Source of the DNA: Lachnospiraceae bacterium
Lineage (GTDB): Bacteria; Bacillota; Clostridia; Lachnospirales; Lachnospiraceae
Direction of reading: 5' to 3'
DNA length: 35,539 nucleotides
Assembly (NCBI GenBank): GCA_017399685.1
Contig: JAFQBM010000058.1
Coordinates: 1-35,539, forward strand
Below the pieces are notes generated by a model, which saw nothing but the letters and a program-made list of their open reading frames with translations, did no database searches and had not been told where the DNA came from. This document shows, in pieces, positions 1 to 6,884 of this stretch. Position 1 is the stretch's first letter. Every line of letters starts with the position of its first letter. The position numbers were made by a program, and so were the translations under genes.

Positions 1-549
1 TTTGCAACACAGATTTTATCCGGAATTCCATCTATTATTTTTGGTTTGTTTGGAATGATATTTTTTGGGCAAACCTTGAAACTGGGATATTCCCTTCTAA
101 CAGGAGCTCTTACCATGGTGCTTATGGTATTGCCACTGATTACAAGAAATACTCAGGAAGCATTGAAAACAGTACCGGAAGGGTATCGTCAGGGAGCCAT
201 TGGACTTGGAAGTGGTAAATGGTATATGATAAGGACGATTTTGCTTCCATGTGCCATGCCCGGAATCATTACAGGTGTTATCCTTGCAATCGGAAGAATT
301 GTAGGGGAATCGGCAGCTTTATTATTTACTGCGGGAAGTGCTCATTTATTGCCGGACGGTTTTACAGAGTTTTTATCAAAGGCTTTTCATTCGGGTGGAA
401 CTTTAACCATTCAGTTATACTTAAGTATGTCAAAGGGACAGTATGATATAGCATTTGGTATTGCGGTGGTATTGCTGGTAATTGTGCTTTTGATAAATTT
501 TGCAACAAAGCTTCTTGCAAAGAAATTTGATGTAAATAAAAAGGTATAG
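1..549 (+). CDS. pstA: Phosphate ABC transporter permease PstA (5' end outside window)
   Basis: Residues 106-287 of PstA, an inner-membrane permease of the high-affinity phosphate importer PstSCAB. It is cut by the window edge and not by mutation: the frame is open from base 1. The cytoplasmic EAA loop that docks onto the PstB ATPase is present (EGYRQGAIGLGSGKW, about residues 165-178 of the full protein), followed by two membrane spans and a basic C-terminus. The complete copy is at 28331-29194 and is identical over the shared part. Confidence 0.95.
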   Translation, partial: FATQILSGIPSIIFGLFGMIFFGQTLKLGYSLLTGALTMVLMVLPLITRNTQEALKTVPEGYRQGAIGLGSGKWYMIRTILLPCAMPGIITGVILAIGRIVGESAALLFTAGSAHLLPDGFTEFLSKAFHSGGTLTIQLYLSMSKGQYDIAFGIAVVLLVIVLLINFATKLLAKKFDVNKKV

Positions 550-554
550 TCAAA

Positions 555-635
555 GATAGGATTACTGTTTGGGTGTAAAGGCAGAATCGGTTAGCGTTTG
601 TATATGAACAAAAGGATAGAATCGGTTACTGTTTG
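555..635 (+). repeat. Three short direct repeats between pstA and pstB
   Basis: The 141-bp pstA-pstB gap holds three related words with a shared ATCGGTTA-CGTTTG / GATTACTGTTTG core: 555-571, 583-600 and 615-635. They are spaced about 28-32 bp apart. A further pair GGAACATG lies at 641-648 and 661-668. The gap is long for an otherwise tightly packed operon. The function is unknown; a protein-binding site or an RNA element that tunes pstB expression are possibilities. The same array is at 29200-29280. Confidence 0.6.
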
Positions 636-690
636 CAGAAGGAACATGACTATCACTATAGGAACATGGTGAGAACTATGGAGGATTAAG

Positions 691-1452
691 ATGGAGAAAA
701 AAGTAAAAATTCAGGTGCGGGATTTGAATCTTTATTATGGAGATAATCATGCACTGAAAAACATAAATATGGACATAAAAGAAAATAGTGTAACTGCATT
801 TATCGGGCCATCCGGTTGTGGCAAATCCACTTTTCTTAAGACCTTAAATCGTATGAATGATTTGGTAGATAACGTAAAAATCACCGGAAGTATCAGCTTG
901 GACGGGGAAAATATTTATGCTGAAAATGTAGATACTACGATTCTTAGAAAAAAAGTTGGTATGGTATTTCAACAGCCCAATCCATTTCCAATGAGCATCT
1001 ATGATAACATTGCATATGGTCCCAGAGTGCATGGAATTAAGGATAAAAACCAGTTAGATGAAATCGTGGAACGTTCCTTAAGGGGAGCAGCTATTTTTGA
1101 TGAAGTAAAGGACCGGTTAAAAAAATCGGCTCTTGGATTATCTGGTGGACAACAGCAAAGAATCTGTATTGCAAGGGCATTGGCAGTGCAGCCGGAAGTA
1201 CTTCTTATGGATGAACCAACTTCTGCATTGGATCCCATTTCAACATCCAAGGTAGAAGAATTGATGGAAGAATTAAAGAAAAAGTACACCGTTGTAGTTG
1301 TTACCCATAATATGCAGCAGGCAGTGAGAGTTTCAGATGATACTGCATTTTTCCTTGTGGGTGAAATGGTGGAATTTGGAGATACGGAAGAATTGTTTTC
1401 TTATCCAAAAGACAAGAGAACAGAAGATTATATTACAGGGAGGTTTGGTTGA
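691..1452 (+). CDS. pstB: Phosphate ABC transporter ATPase PstB (first copy)
   Basis: Cytoplasmic ATPase that powers phosphate import through PstC-PstA. At 253 residues it is the usual length. Visible motifs are Walker [10 protein letters not shown] at 39-47, the Q-loop around FQQPNPFP (93-100), the ABC signature LSGGQQQR at 150-157, Walker [13 protein letters not shown] at 171-182 and the switch histidine at 206 (VVTHN). The start ATG follows a TGGAGGATTAAG ribosome site. phoU overlaps its stop codon by one base, which implies coupled translation. It is identical to 29336-30097. Confidence 0.97.
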   Translation: MEKKVKIQVRDLNLYYGDNHALKNINMDIKENSVTAFIGPSGCGKSTFLKTLNRMNDLVDNVKITGSISLDGENIYAENVDTTILRKKVGMVFQQPNPFPMSIYDNIAYGPRVHGIKDKNQLDEIVERSLRGAAIFDEVKDRLKKSALGLSGGQQQRICIARALAVQPEVLLMDEPTSALDPISTSKVEELMEELKKKYTVVVVTHNMQQAVRVSDDTAFFLVGEMVEFGDTEELFSYPKDKRTEDYITGRFG

Positions 1453-2102
1453 TGGTAAGGTTAAAATTCGACGAACAGCTTGCGAATCTGAAGCAAGAAC
1501 TTTTAAATATGGGTACTATGATAGAGGAACGAATTCAAAAGGCAGTGGAAGCATTATTAAAGCAGGATGTGGAACTGGCAGAATATATTATGAATTCCGA
1601 TGAGGAAGTGGACAGGGAAGAAAAGAAAATTGAGCATTTATGCTTCAATCTTCTGATGCAGCAACAGCCTGTGGCAAGGGATTTAAGAGTCATTTCTGCG
1701 GCTATGAAAATGATTACGGATATGGAGCGAATCGGGGATCATGCAGTGGATATCTCAGAAATTACCATATTACTGGCAGACACGCCATATGTGAAAAAAT
1801 TAGAGGATATCAGCAAAATGGCATCTACCACCATAGAAATGTTAATCCGCAGTATTGAAGCCTATGTGGAACATGATATGGTAAAAGCAGGAGAAGTCAT
1901 TAAAAGCGATGATATCGTAGATGAATTGTTTTTAAAGGTGAAAGCAGAACTGGTGGAAATGATTCATAAGGATGCAAACTGTGGAGAACAGGCTGCAGAC
2001 CTTCTTATGGTGGCAAAATATTTTGAAAGAATTGGAGACCATGCTACAAACATTGCGGAATGGGTTATCTTCTCGTTGGATGATAAAAGCCGCAAGTCAT
2101 AA
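1452..2102 (+). CDS. phoU: Phosphate signalling protein PhoU (first copy)
   Basis: PhoU links the Pst transporter to the PhoR kinase and keeps the Pho regulon off when phosphate is plentiful. The protein is 216 residues and has two three-helix PhoU repeats, each with its metal-binding signature: ERIGDHAVD at 92-100 and ERIGDHATN at 192-200. I choose the ATG at 1452, which overlaps the pstB stop TGA and sits 7 bases after GGAGGT. A TTG one codon earlier is possible but less well placed. It is identical to 30097-30747. Confidence 0.95.
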   Translation: MVRLKFDEQLANLKQELLNMGTMIEERIQKAVEALLKQDVELAEYIMNSDEEVDREEKKIEHLCFNLLMQQQPVARDLRVISAAMKMITDMERIGDHAVDISEITILLADTPYVKKLEDISKMASTTIEMLIRSIEAYVEHDMVKAGEVIKSDDIVDELFLKVKAELVEMIHKDANCGEQAADLLMVAKYFERIGDHATNIAEWVIFSLDDKSRKS

Positions 2103-2155
2103 GTAAAAGTTAGTGTTTTCTTTTCTCACTTTAATATATATATCACCTTTTACAA

Positions 2156-2224
2156 AGGAATCTCCTCTTTTCATACCTGTGCAGCAGCACAATAAAAAAT
2201 GGTATGATAAGAGAGAGGTTTCCT
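2156..2224 (+). promoter_or_regulatory. Long nested hairpin downstream of phoU (first copy)
   Basis: The left arm 2156-2177 and right arm 2201-2224 are near-complements: AGGAA...CATACC against GGTATG...TTCCT, with a two-base slip in the middle. A perfect small hairpin TGTGC-AGCA-GCACA is nested at the apex (2178-2191). The structure spans almost 70 nt. It may stabilise or process the 3' end of the pst-phoU transcript, or weakly terminate it. The copy is at 30801-30869. Confidence 0.55.
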
Positions 2225-2232
2225 AATTAACC

Positions 2233-2261
2233 TTGATGATTTAAGGGATATCCTATAAAAT
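2233..2261 (+). promoter_or_regulatory. Candidate phoB promoter (first copy)
   Basis: TTGATG, 17 bp, TAAAAT. This would start a transcript near base 2268 with a leader of about 160 nt before phoB. It would give the two-component pair a basal promoter independent of pstS. The match is moderate. No TTTACA pairs like those before pstS are obvious here. Confidence 0.35.
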
Positions 2262-2375
2262 GATATTTAAGCAGACAGATGTTTTAACTTAATATGATTC
2301 GAGTGTCAAAACAAACGAAAGAAAACTTTGTGCCCTCTTGTACTACTGTATCCATACAATAGGAGCAAAGTACCC

Positions 2376-2397
2376 TTCGGTTGTTTTAACAGCCGAA
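2376..2397 (+). promoter_or_regulatory. Hairpin in the phoB leader (first copy)
   Basis: TTCGGTTGTT pairs with AACAGCCGAA (one G-U pair) around a two-base loop. It sits 19 bases before the phoB AGGAGG site, close enough to influence ribosome access but not masking it. No U-run follows, so it is not a terminator. The copy is at 31021-31042. Confidence 0.45.
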
Positions 2398-2428
2398 TCC
2401 GATTAAGAAGAAAAAAGGAGGATGCCTT

Positions 2429-3097
2429 ATGGCACTGATATATATTGTAGAAGATGATAGTAATATTCGTCAGATAGAGACCATTGCATTAAAAAACAGT
2501 AATTACATGGTGTTAGACTTTGAAAATGCAAGGGATTTTTATAAAAAATTAGAAGATATGGTTCCGGATCTTGTGATTTTGGACATTATGCTTCCGGATG
2601 AAAATGGTTATGAGATTGTAAAAAAACTTCGTAAGAATCCTTCTACCAAGCGTCTTCCGGTTATTATGGTAACGGCGAAGACCACGGAAATGGATATGAT
2701 AAAGGGGTTGGATGAAGGTGCAGACGATTATATAAAAAAACCGTTTTCTGTTATGGAACTGATTACCAGAGTGAAAACACTGCTCCGACGGACTTTGAAA
2801 GAAGAACTAAAAACATTGCAGGTGGACAATGTTTTTTTGGATAATGAACGTCATATGGTGTATGTTGAGGAAACTCCGGTGGAATTAACCTATAAGGAAT
2901 ATGAATTATTAAAACTGTTGATGACCAATAAGGGTGTAGTTTTATCAAGAGATGTGATTATGGAACATGTGTGGGATACGGAATTTGAAGGAGAATCTCG
3001 TACTGTGGATATGCATATAAAGACATTAAGACAAAAGCTTGGGTGTGCAGGAAGGAAAATTCGTACAGTGAGAAATGTGGGGTATGTGATGGAATGA
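2429..3097 (+). CDS. phoB: PhoB/PhoP-type response regulator (first copy)
   Basis: OmpR/PhoB-family transcription factor of 222 residues. The receiver domain (1-118) has the acidic pair D9/D10, phospho-acceptor D52 (LVILDIMLP), T82 and K104 (YIKKPF). The winged-helix DNA-binding domain fills 125-222, with the typical TVDMHIKTLRQKLG recognition region. PhoR phosphorylates it when phosphate is scarce, and it should bind the repeated TTTACA hexamers before pstS. The start follows AAGGAGG. The stop overlaps the phoR start in an ATGA. It is identical to 31074-31742. Confidence 0.95.
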   Translation: MALIYIVEDDSNIRQIETIALKNSNYMVLDFENARDFYKKLEDMVPDLVILDIMLPDENGYEIVKKLRKNPSTKRLPVIMVTAKTTEMDMIKGLDEGADDYIKKPFSVMELITRVKTLLRRTLKEELKTLQVDNVFLDNERHMVYVEETPVELTYKEYELLKLLMTNKGVVLSRDVIMEHVWDTEFEGESRTVDMHIKTLRQKLGCAGRKIRTVRNVGYVME

Positions 3098-4407
3098 AAC
3101 GCAAGATTAACATACAATTTATTATCATTACCATTATAGCAATTCTTGTCACCATGGGTCTTATGGTGGGGATTTTTTATAATGTATTCCGGGAGCAGGT
3201 ATTGGATGGTCTGCGGTTAGAAGCAGAGGTATTAAAGGATGCAGATGTTTTTTCTAAGGAACCAGTGGATGAACATGATTTTCAGATGGAGGAACTGAGA
3301 ATTACCTGGATTGACAAGGATGGAACGGTGTTGTTTGATAATGATGCAGATATAGGAATTATGGATAATCATGCGAAGCGTCCGGAAGTGGAAGCAGCAT
3401 TAAAAAATGGAAGTGGAGAAGCAATCCGTAATTCGGATACCATGAATATTAATAATTATTATTATGCCTTACAGTTAGAAGATGGAACTGTTATCAGAGT
3501 AGCCAAGGAAGCGGGAAATTTATGGAGTATGCTGGAGTCGGTCATTCCACTTATCCTTCTTGTTATGGTGGCTATGGTTTTGGTTTGTGTTGTAATATCT
3601 CATTTTGTTACAAAGAAGCTGATTCAGCCTATTAACCTTTTGGCGAGCAATCTGGATGATTATAGTCAGGTGTCGGTTTATAAGGAATTGGTACCTTTTG
3701 TATCTACCATTCGTTCCCAGCATGAAAATATATTAGAAGCTGCAAAAATGAGACAAGATTTTACCGCTAATGTTTCCCATGAGTTAAAGACTCCACTTAC
3801 TGCTATTGCGGGATATGCGGAGTTGATTGAAAATAAAATGGTGGATGAGGAGAAAACTATTGAATTTGCGAAGGAAATTCGTCAGAATTCCGGAAGGCTG
3901 GTGTCATTAATCAATGATATTATTAACCTTTCTGAATTAGACCGGATGGAGGGGCATATTCAGATGGAGAACGTGAATCTTTTTGAGGTTGCCATGGAAT
4001 GTACGAAAACCCTGTCCATCAATGCTGGGAAAAAGGCAATTTCTTTTTCTTGTATTGGTGAAGCATGTGAAATACGGGGAAACCGGGATTTGATTTCAGA
4101 ATTGATTATGAACCTTTGCGAAAATGCCATCCGGTATAATAAGAAGAACGGAAGTGTGACCTTAGAGGTAGGAATGGAGGAAAATTGCCCTACTTTAATG
4201 GTAAGTGATACTGGTATCGGAATTCCAAAGGAACATCAGGAGAGAATTTTCGAGAGATTTTACCGGGTGGATAAGAGCCGTTCCAAAGAAACCGGTGGAA
4301 CTGGACTGGGACTTGCCATTGTAAAGCATATCGTGGCGATTCATGATGCAAGGATTACATTGGAAAGTGAAGAAGGTGAAGGAACGACGATTAAGGTGAA
4401 GTTTTAA
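3094..4407 (+). CDS. phoR: Phosphate sensor histidine kinase PhoR (first copy)
   Basis: Membrane sensor kinase of 437 residues, partner of PhoB. Membrane spans lie at about 8-29 and 150-172, flanking an extracytoplasmic domain of about 120 residues. Then follow a linker, the HisKA helix with H229 in FTANVSHELKTPL, the N-box (LCENAIRYN, 341-349), G1 DTGIGIP at 372-378 and G2 GGTGLGLAI at 401-409. I choose the ATG at 3094, inside the ATGA overlap with phoB. Starting at 3043 would add 17 residues that lie within the phoB coding sequence. It is identical to 31739-33052. Confidence 0.94.
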   Translation: MKRKINIQFIIITIIAILVTMGLMVGIFYNVFREQVLDGLRLEAEVLKDADVFSKEPVDEHDFQMEELRITWIDKDGTVLFDNDADIGIMDNHAKRPEVEAALKNGSGEAIRNSDTMNINNYYYALQLEDGTVIRVAKEAGNLWSMLESVIPLILLVMVAMVLVCVVISHFVTKKLIQPINLLASNLDDYSQVSVYKELVPFVSTIRSQHENILEAAKMRQDFTANVSHELKTPLTAIAGYAELIENKMVDEEKTIEFAKEIRQNSGRLVSLINDIINLSELDRMEGHIQMENVNLFEVAMECTKTLSINAGKKAISFSCIGEACEIRGNRDLISELIMNLCENAIRYNKKNGSVTLEVGMEENCPTLMVSDTGIGIPKEHQERIFERFYRVDKSRSKETGGTGLGLAIVKHIVAIHDARITLESEEGEGTTIKVKF

Positions 4408-4433
4408 GGGATTGCATTGAAAGAAATAGTTTA

Positions 4434-4462
4434 TGTACATTGTGGGAAATAGTTGATATAAT
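4434..4462 (+). promoter_or_regulatory. Candidate promoter of the DUF3990-like gene pair (first copy)
   Basis: TGTACA, 17 bp, TATAAT in the 167-bp gap after phoR. The -10 box is consensus. The predicted start is near 4469, giving a leader of about 105 nt before the first gene. Its presence suggests the pair is expressed separately from phoBR. The copy is at 33079-33107. Confidence 0.45.
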
Positions 4463-4574
4463 ATGGATTGTAGTAAAACTTAAAATTATAAATGCAGATT
4501 TTATAGGCAACGATTTGTATTTTCAATAATTTAGCATTATAATAAAAGAAAAGAGGTTAAGAGGAAGTGATGAA

Positions 4575-5225
4575 ATGTTACTATATCATGGTTCTAAAAG
4601 CGGTATAAAAGGAGACATAAAACCTCACAGCAGAGATGCATGTGATTTTGGACGTGGTTTTTATATGGGTGATAAATCAGACCAACCGAAAGGTTTAATA
4701 GCTGCATATCCTAATAGCAAGTTCTATGAGATAGATTATAATGAAGAAGGATTAACAAAGAAAGAATTTGGTGTTGATTATACCAGTCAATTGGATTGGG
4801 CTTTGTTTGTTGCATATAACAGAGAGTCTGTTAAATTATTTGAATATGAAAAATTATGTATGAGATATAAGACATACAATGAGTGTTATGATATTATTGT
4901 AGGAATTATCGCAGATGATAAAATGACACAGGTAATGAATTTATTTTTTAATGGAATTATATGTGATAAGGCATTTATTGAAGCACTACAGTATGTAAAA
5001 CTCGGAAATCAGTATGTGTTAAAAACAGACAAAGCATGTGAAAAAGAACGTATTAGTATATTAAGTGAACGTAAACTAACAAATACAGAATTAAAAATGA
5101 TTCAAGCACAAAATATAAATAGAAAAAATCAGATAAATGGGTTGGTTCATCAGATACAAACAAAATATCGTCGTGCTCAAGATGTGAAATTCTTTGATGA
5201 AATATTAGAGGAGTGGAATAAATAA
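4575..5225 (+). CDS. DUF3990-like, ADP-ribosyltransferase-fold protein (first copy)
   Basis: 216 residues. The N-terminus reads LLYHGSKSGI, then FGRGFYMGD about 25 residues later, then YDIIVGIIADDK and QYVLKTDKACE near 109-155. This order (YHGS, GxGFYxxx, YDxxxGxxADD, QxxxxTxKA) is what I recall of the DUF3990 family, which is related to ADP-ribosyltransferases of the H-Y-E type. The histidine of YHGS would bind NAD. The last 55 residues are charged and helical. The start follows AGAGGAAG. The stop overlaps the next gene's start in TAATG, so the two are coupled. The DNA looks richer in A+T than phoBR, hinting at transfer. The function is inferred from family resemblance only. It is identical to 33220-33870. 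Confidence 0.75.
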   Translation: MLLYHGSKSGIKGDIKPHSRDACDFGRGFYMGDKSDQPKGLIAAYPNSKFYEIDYNEEGLTKKEFGVDYTSQLDWALFVAYNRESVKLFEYEKLCMRYKTYNECYDIIVGIIADDKMTQVMNLFFNGIICDKAFIEALQYVKLGNQYVLKTDKACEKERISILSERKLTNTELKMIQAQNINRKNQINGLVHQIQTKYRRAQDVKFFDEILEEWNK

Positions 5226-5647
5226 TGGATGCAACACTTTTTAATATAGGGATATGTGAAATGTCAGCAGATTTATTTGTTCAGTCTGTGAAAAAGGGTT
5301 ATGATTCAAAAGAATTTATTGAAAAGTTAATGTGTTCAGATACTGCGACTTATTTGTATGATAAAACATACACTCAAATGTGGATAGGATCGAATTATAT
5401 TATTCAGACCTTAGAACAAGAAGTTACAATTCAGAGAGGAAAGCAGTATACAGAAGATTTAATGGCATGGATTGGATACTTATTTGCCTGCTGGAATTTA
5501 ACTTATGATGAAGATACTCCAAAAGATATGATTAGGCAAGCACCGGTAGATGTGCTAACATTAACTTACCAAGGTTTACATGTAATGCCATTTGAAGATG
5601 TAATTAAAGAATTAAAAAACATCTATAAAGAAAATAAGCAGATGTAA
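5225..5647 (+). CDS. Partner protein of the DUF3990-like gene (first copy)
   Basis: 140 residues, predicted soluble, no signal peptide. The first part (MSADLFVQSVKKGYDSKEFIEKLM) looks like a short helical DUF3791-type opening. The middle (LMAWIGYLFACWNLTYDEDTP) is hydrophobic and aromatic. I recognise no catalytic motif. It follows the DUF3990-like gene with a one-base overlap, an arrangement typical of stoichiometric pairs, so it could be an antitoxin or a substrate-binding partner. That role is an inference from context. It is identical to 33870-34292. Confidence 0.7.
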   Translation: MDATLFNIGICEMSADLFVQSVKKGYDSKEFIEKLMCSDTATYLYDKTYTQMWIGSNYIIQTLEQEVTIQRGKQYTEDLMAWIGYLFACWNLTYDEDTPKDMIRQAPVDVLTLTYQGLHVMPFEDVIKELKNIYKENKQM

Positions 5648-5687
5648 AGTTAAGCATGTATTCTTAATAAAATAGAAATGATGTTGG

Positions 5688-5707
5688 GGTCAAAAGGTAT
5701 TTTGACC
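5688..5707 (+). repeat. Perfect inverted repeat after the gene pair (first copy)
   Basis: GGTCAAAA and TTTTGACC flank a four-base loop GGTA. It lies 41 bases after the partner gene and ahead of the terminator at 5738. It could be a first, U-poor transcript end or a protein site. The copy is at 34333-34352. Confidence 0.6.
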
Positions 5708-5737
5708 ATGGTATCATAGAAATAAAAATGGAGGCAG

Positions 5738-5767
5738 AAGGAGTCCTTGGATGAGGACTCCTTTTTC
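5738..5767 (+). terminator. Intrinsic terminator of the gene pair (first copy)
   Basis: AAGGAGTCC pairs perfectly with GGACTCCTT across an eight-base loop, followed by a run of T (5762-5766). It ends the plus-strand transcript before the convergent araC-type gene. The copy is at 34383-34412. Confidence 0.85.
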
Positions 5768-5787
5768 TAAGTTGCAAAAACCAATCA

Positions 5788-6663
5788 TTAATCTGTAAAA
5801 GTTTTCCTATATTTTGCAGGTGTAAGACCGTATTTCTTTAGAAAAGCTCTTGTAAAATAGGAGTGATTATGGAAACCACAATTAATAGCAATATCAATGA
5901 TTTTCTGTTCTGTTTCCATTAATTGTTTTGCAGAAAGTTCCAGCCGGTAATTTATCAGATATGCAGTAAAACTCATGCCGGTCAGTTCTTTGAATAATTT
6001 CATAAAATGACTCTCTGAAAAACCGCATAATGCAGCGGCTTTTTTTATTGTGATATTTTGAGCATAACTGTTTTGTACGTGGTATAAGGCAGTTTTTAGT
6101 TTACCGTAGTTTAACTGTAAAAGTACCTCATTTTTATCTGCGTTGATACAAGATTGATTCAGAACATGTATCATCATAAAAAGGTTAGATTTCACAAGAT
6201 ATTCGCAGGTTGTATAACTGTCCCGTCTATGTTCAATTAAAGAAAGAAGCATTGGTGTTAAAAGGGTATTTAACTTGGTTCCTTTCTTTTCATAACAGTT
6301 CACATTTTTTTCGTGGGTTAAGAAAGGTTTTAAATATTTTTCATAGCAACTGTTTTCTTCGGATGTTTCTAACATAGAAAAATGAAATACAATATTGAAA
6401 TATTCTGCATGGTTGGAATCAAGTTGTTCTATGGAATGAATGACATGTGGCATAAGAATGATAATATCGCCTTCCTGCACATGATACACATTTGACCAGA
6501 CCGTAATTTTGACACATCCTCTGGTGATATAGATGAGTTCTGCTTCATCATGCCAGTGAAGAGGATAGGAATGTATGAAATCCGGGATTTTTCCGTGATA
6601 TACGATATAGGGAAAATCGATAGTTCCATGGATTTTTGTTTCATGCAGTAAAGTAGGAGTCAT
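5788..6663 (-). CDS. AraC-family transcription regulator with cupin sensor (first copy)
   Basis: 291 residues. The N-terminal cupin-like half begins around HWHDEAELIYITRG (36-49), a fold that usually binds a sugar or other small ligand. The C-terminal third has the two helix-turn-helix units of AraC/XylS proteins: ITIKKAAALCGFSESHF, then DIAINCGFHNHSYFTRAFLKKYG and the closing TPAKYRK. The start follows AAAGGGA on the minus strand and has its own promoter at 6724-6752. No neighbouring transporter or sugar enzyme reveals the ligand, and the IS110 element lies where a target might have been. It is identical to 34433-35308. Confidence 0.9.
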   Translation of the reverse strand: MTPTLLHETKIHGTIDFPYIVYHGKIPDFIHSYPLHWHDEAELIYITRGCVKITVWSNVYHVQEGDIIILMPHVIHSIEQLDSNHAEYFNIVFHFSMLETSEENSCYEKYLKPFLTHEKNVNCYEKKGTKLNTLLTPMLLSLIEHRRDSYTTCEYLVKSNLFMMIHVLNQSCINADKNEVLLQLNYGKLKTALYHVQNSYAQNITIKKAAALCGFSESHFMKLFKELTGMSFTAYLINYRLELSAKQLMETEQKIIDIAINCGFHNHSYFTRAFLKKYGLTPAKYRKTFTD

Positions 6664-6723
6664 GTTTGGTTCCCTTTCTGCGATAATAGGATTGTGTTAA
6701 AAAATGAAGGATATAATGATAGA

Positions 6724-6752
6724 ATTATATCATGTGGAATAATATAATGCAA
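6724..6752 (-). promoter_or_regulatory. Promoter of the AraC-type gene (first copy)
   Basis: On the minus strand TTGCAT, 17 bp, TATAAT (-35 at 6747-6752, -10 at 6724-6729). The predicted start is near 6717, leaving a leader of about 55 nt. An imperfect palindrome ACTAT-AA-ATAGT lies just upstream (near 6765-6777) and could be a regulator site. The copy is at 35369-35397. Confidence 0.65.
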
Positions 6753-6829
6753 TTGGAGGTGACAAACTATAAATAGTCAAGAGTTTTTTTGAAAAAAATT
6801 GTGAAGTAAAAAAGGGTAACTTTAATAGA

Positions 6830-6857
6830 CCATCTGAATACATCGTATTTCAGATGG
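6830..6857. repeat. Hairpin beside the IS110 3' end (first copy)
   Basis: CCATCTGAATAC and GTATTTCAGATGG pair over 12 bp with one bulged T and a three-base loop. It lies 27 bp beyond the recombinase stop codon. It could be the right-end structure of the element or a host feature already present. No U-run follows on either strand. The copy is at 35475-35502. Confidence 0.55.
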
Positions 6858-6884
6858 GACAGATAAATGTATGCAGAGTAGATA

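Larger units (their letters stand above)
2103..2428 (+). other. Gene-free leader between phoU and phoB (first copy)
   Basis: 326 bp with no credible gene. It holds, in order: a long imperfect hairpin (2156-2224), a candidate promoter (2233-2261), an imperfect stem whose ends ACTTTG and TTGTA recur as CAAAGT and TACAA (about 2322-2371), a short hairpin (2376-2397) and the phoB ribosome site AGGAGG. None of the hairpins is followed by a clean U-run on the plus strand, so these are more likely leader structures than plain terminators. Confidence 0.6.

Noticed and set aside
3043-3093. Longer PhoR starting at 3043
   Set aside because: The extra 17 residues are the phoB coding end in another frame; the ATGA overlap start at 3094 begins directly before the first membrane span as expected.
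5738-5767. Bidirectional terminator for the converging AraC gene
   Set aside because: On the minus strand the stem is followed by TGCCTCC rather than a T-run, so only plus-strand termination is well supported.
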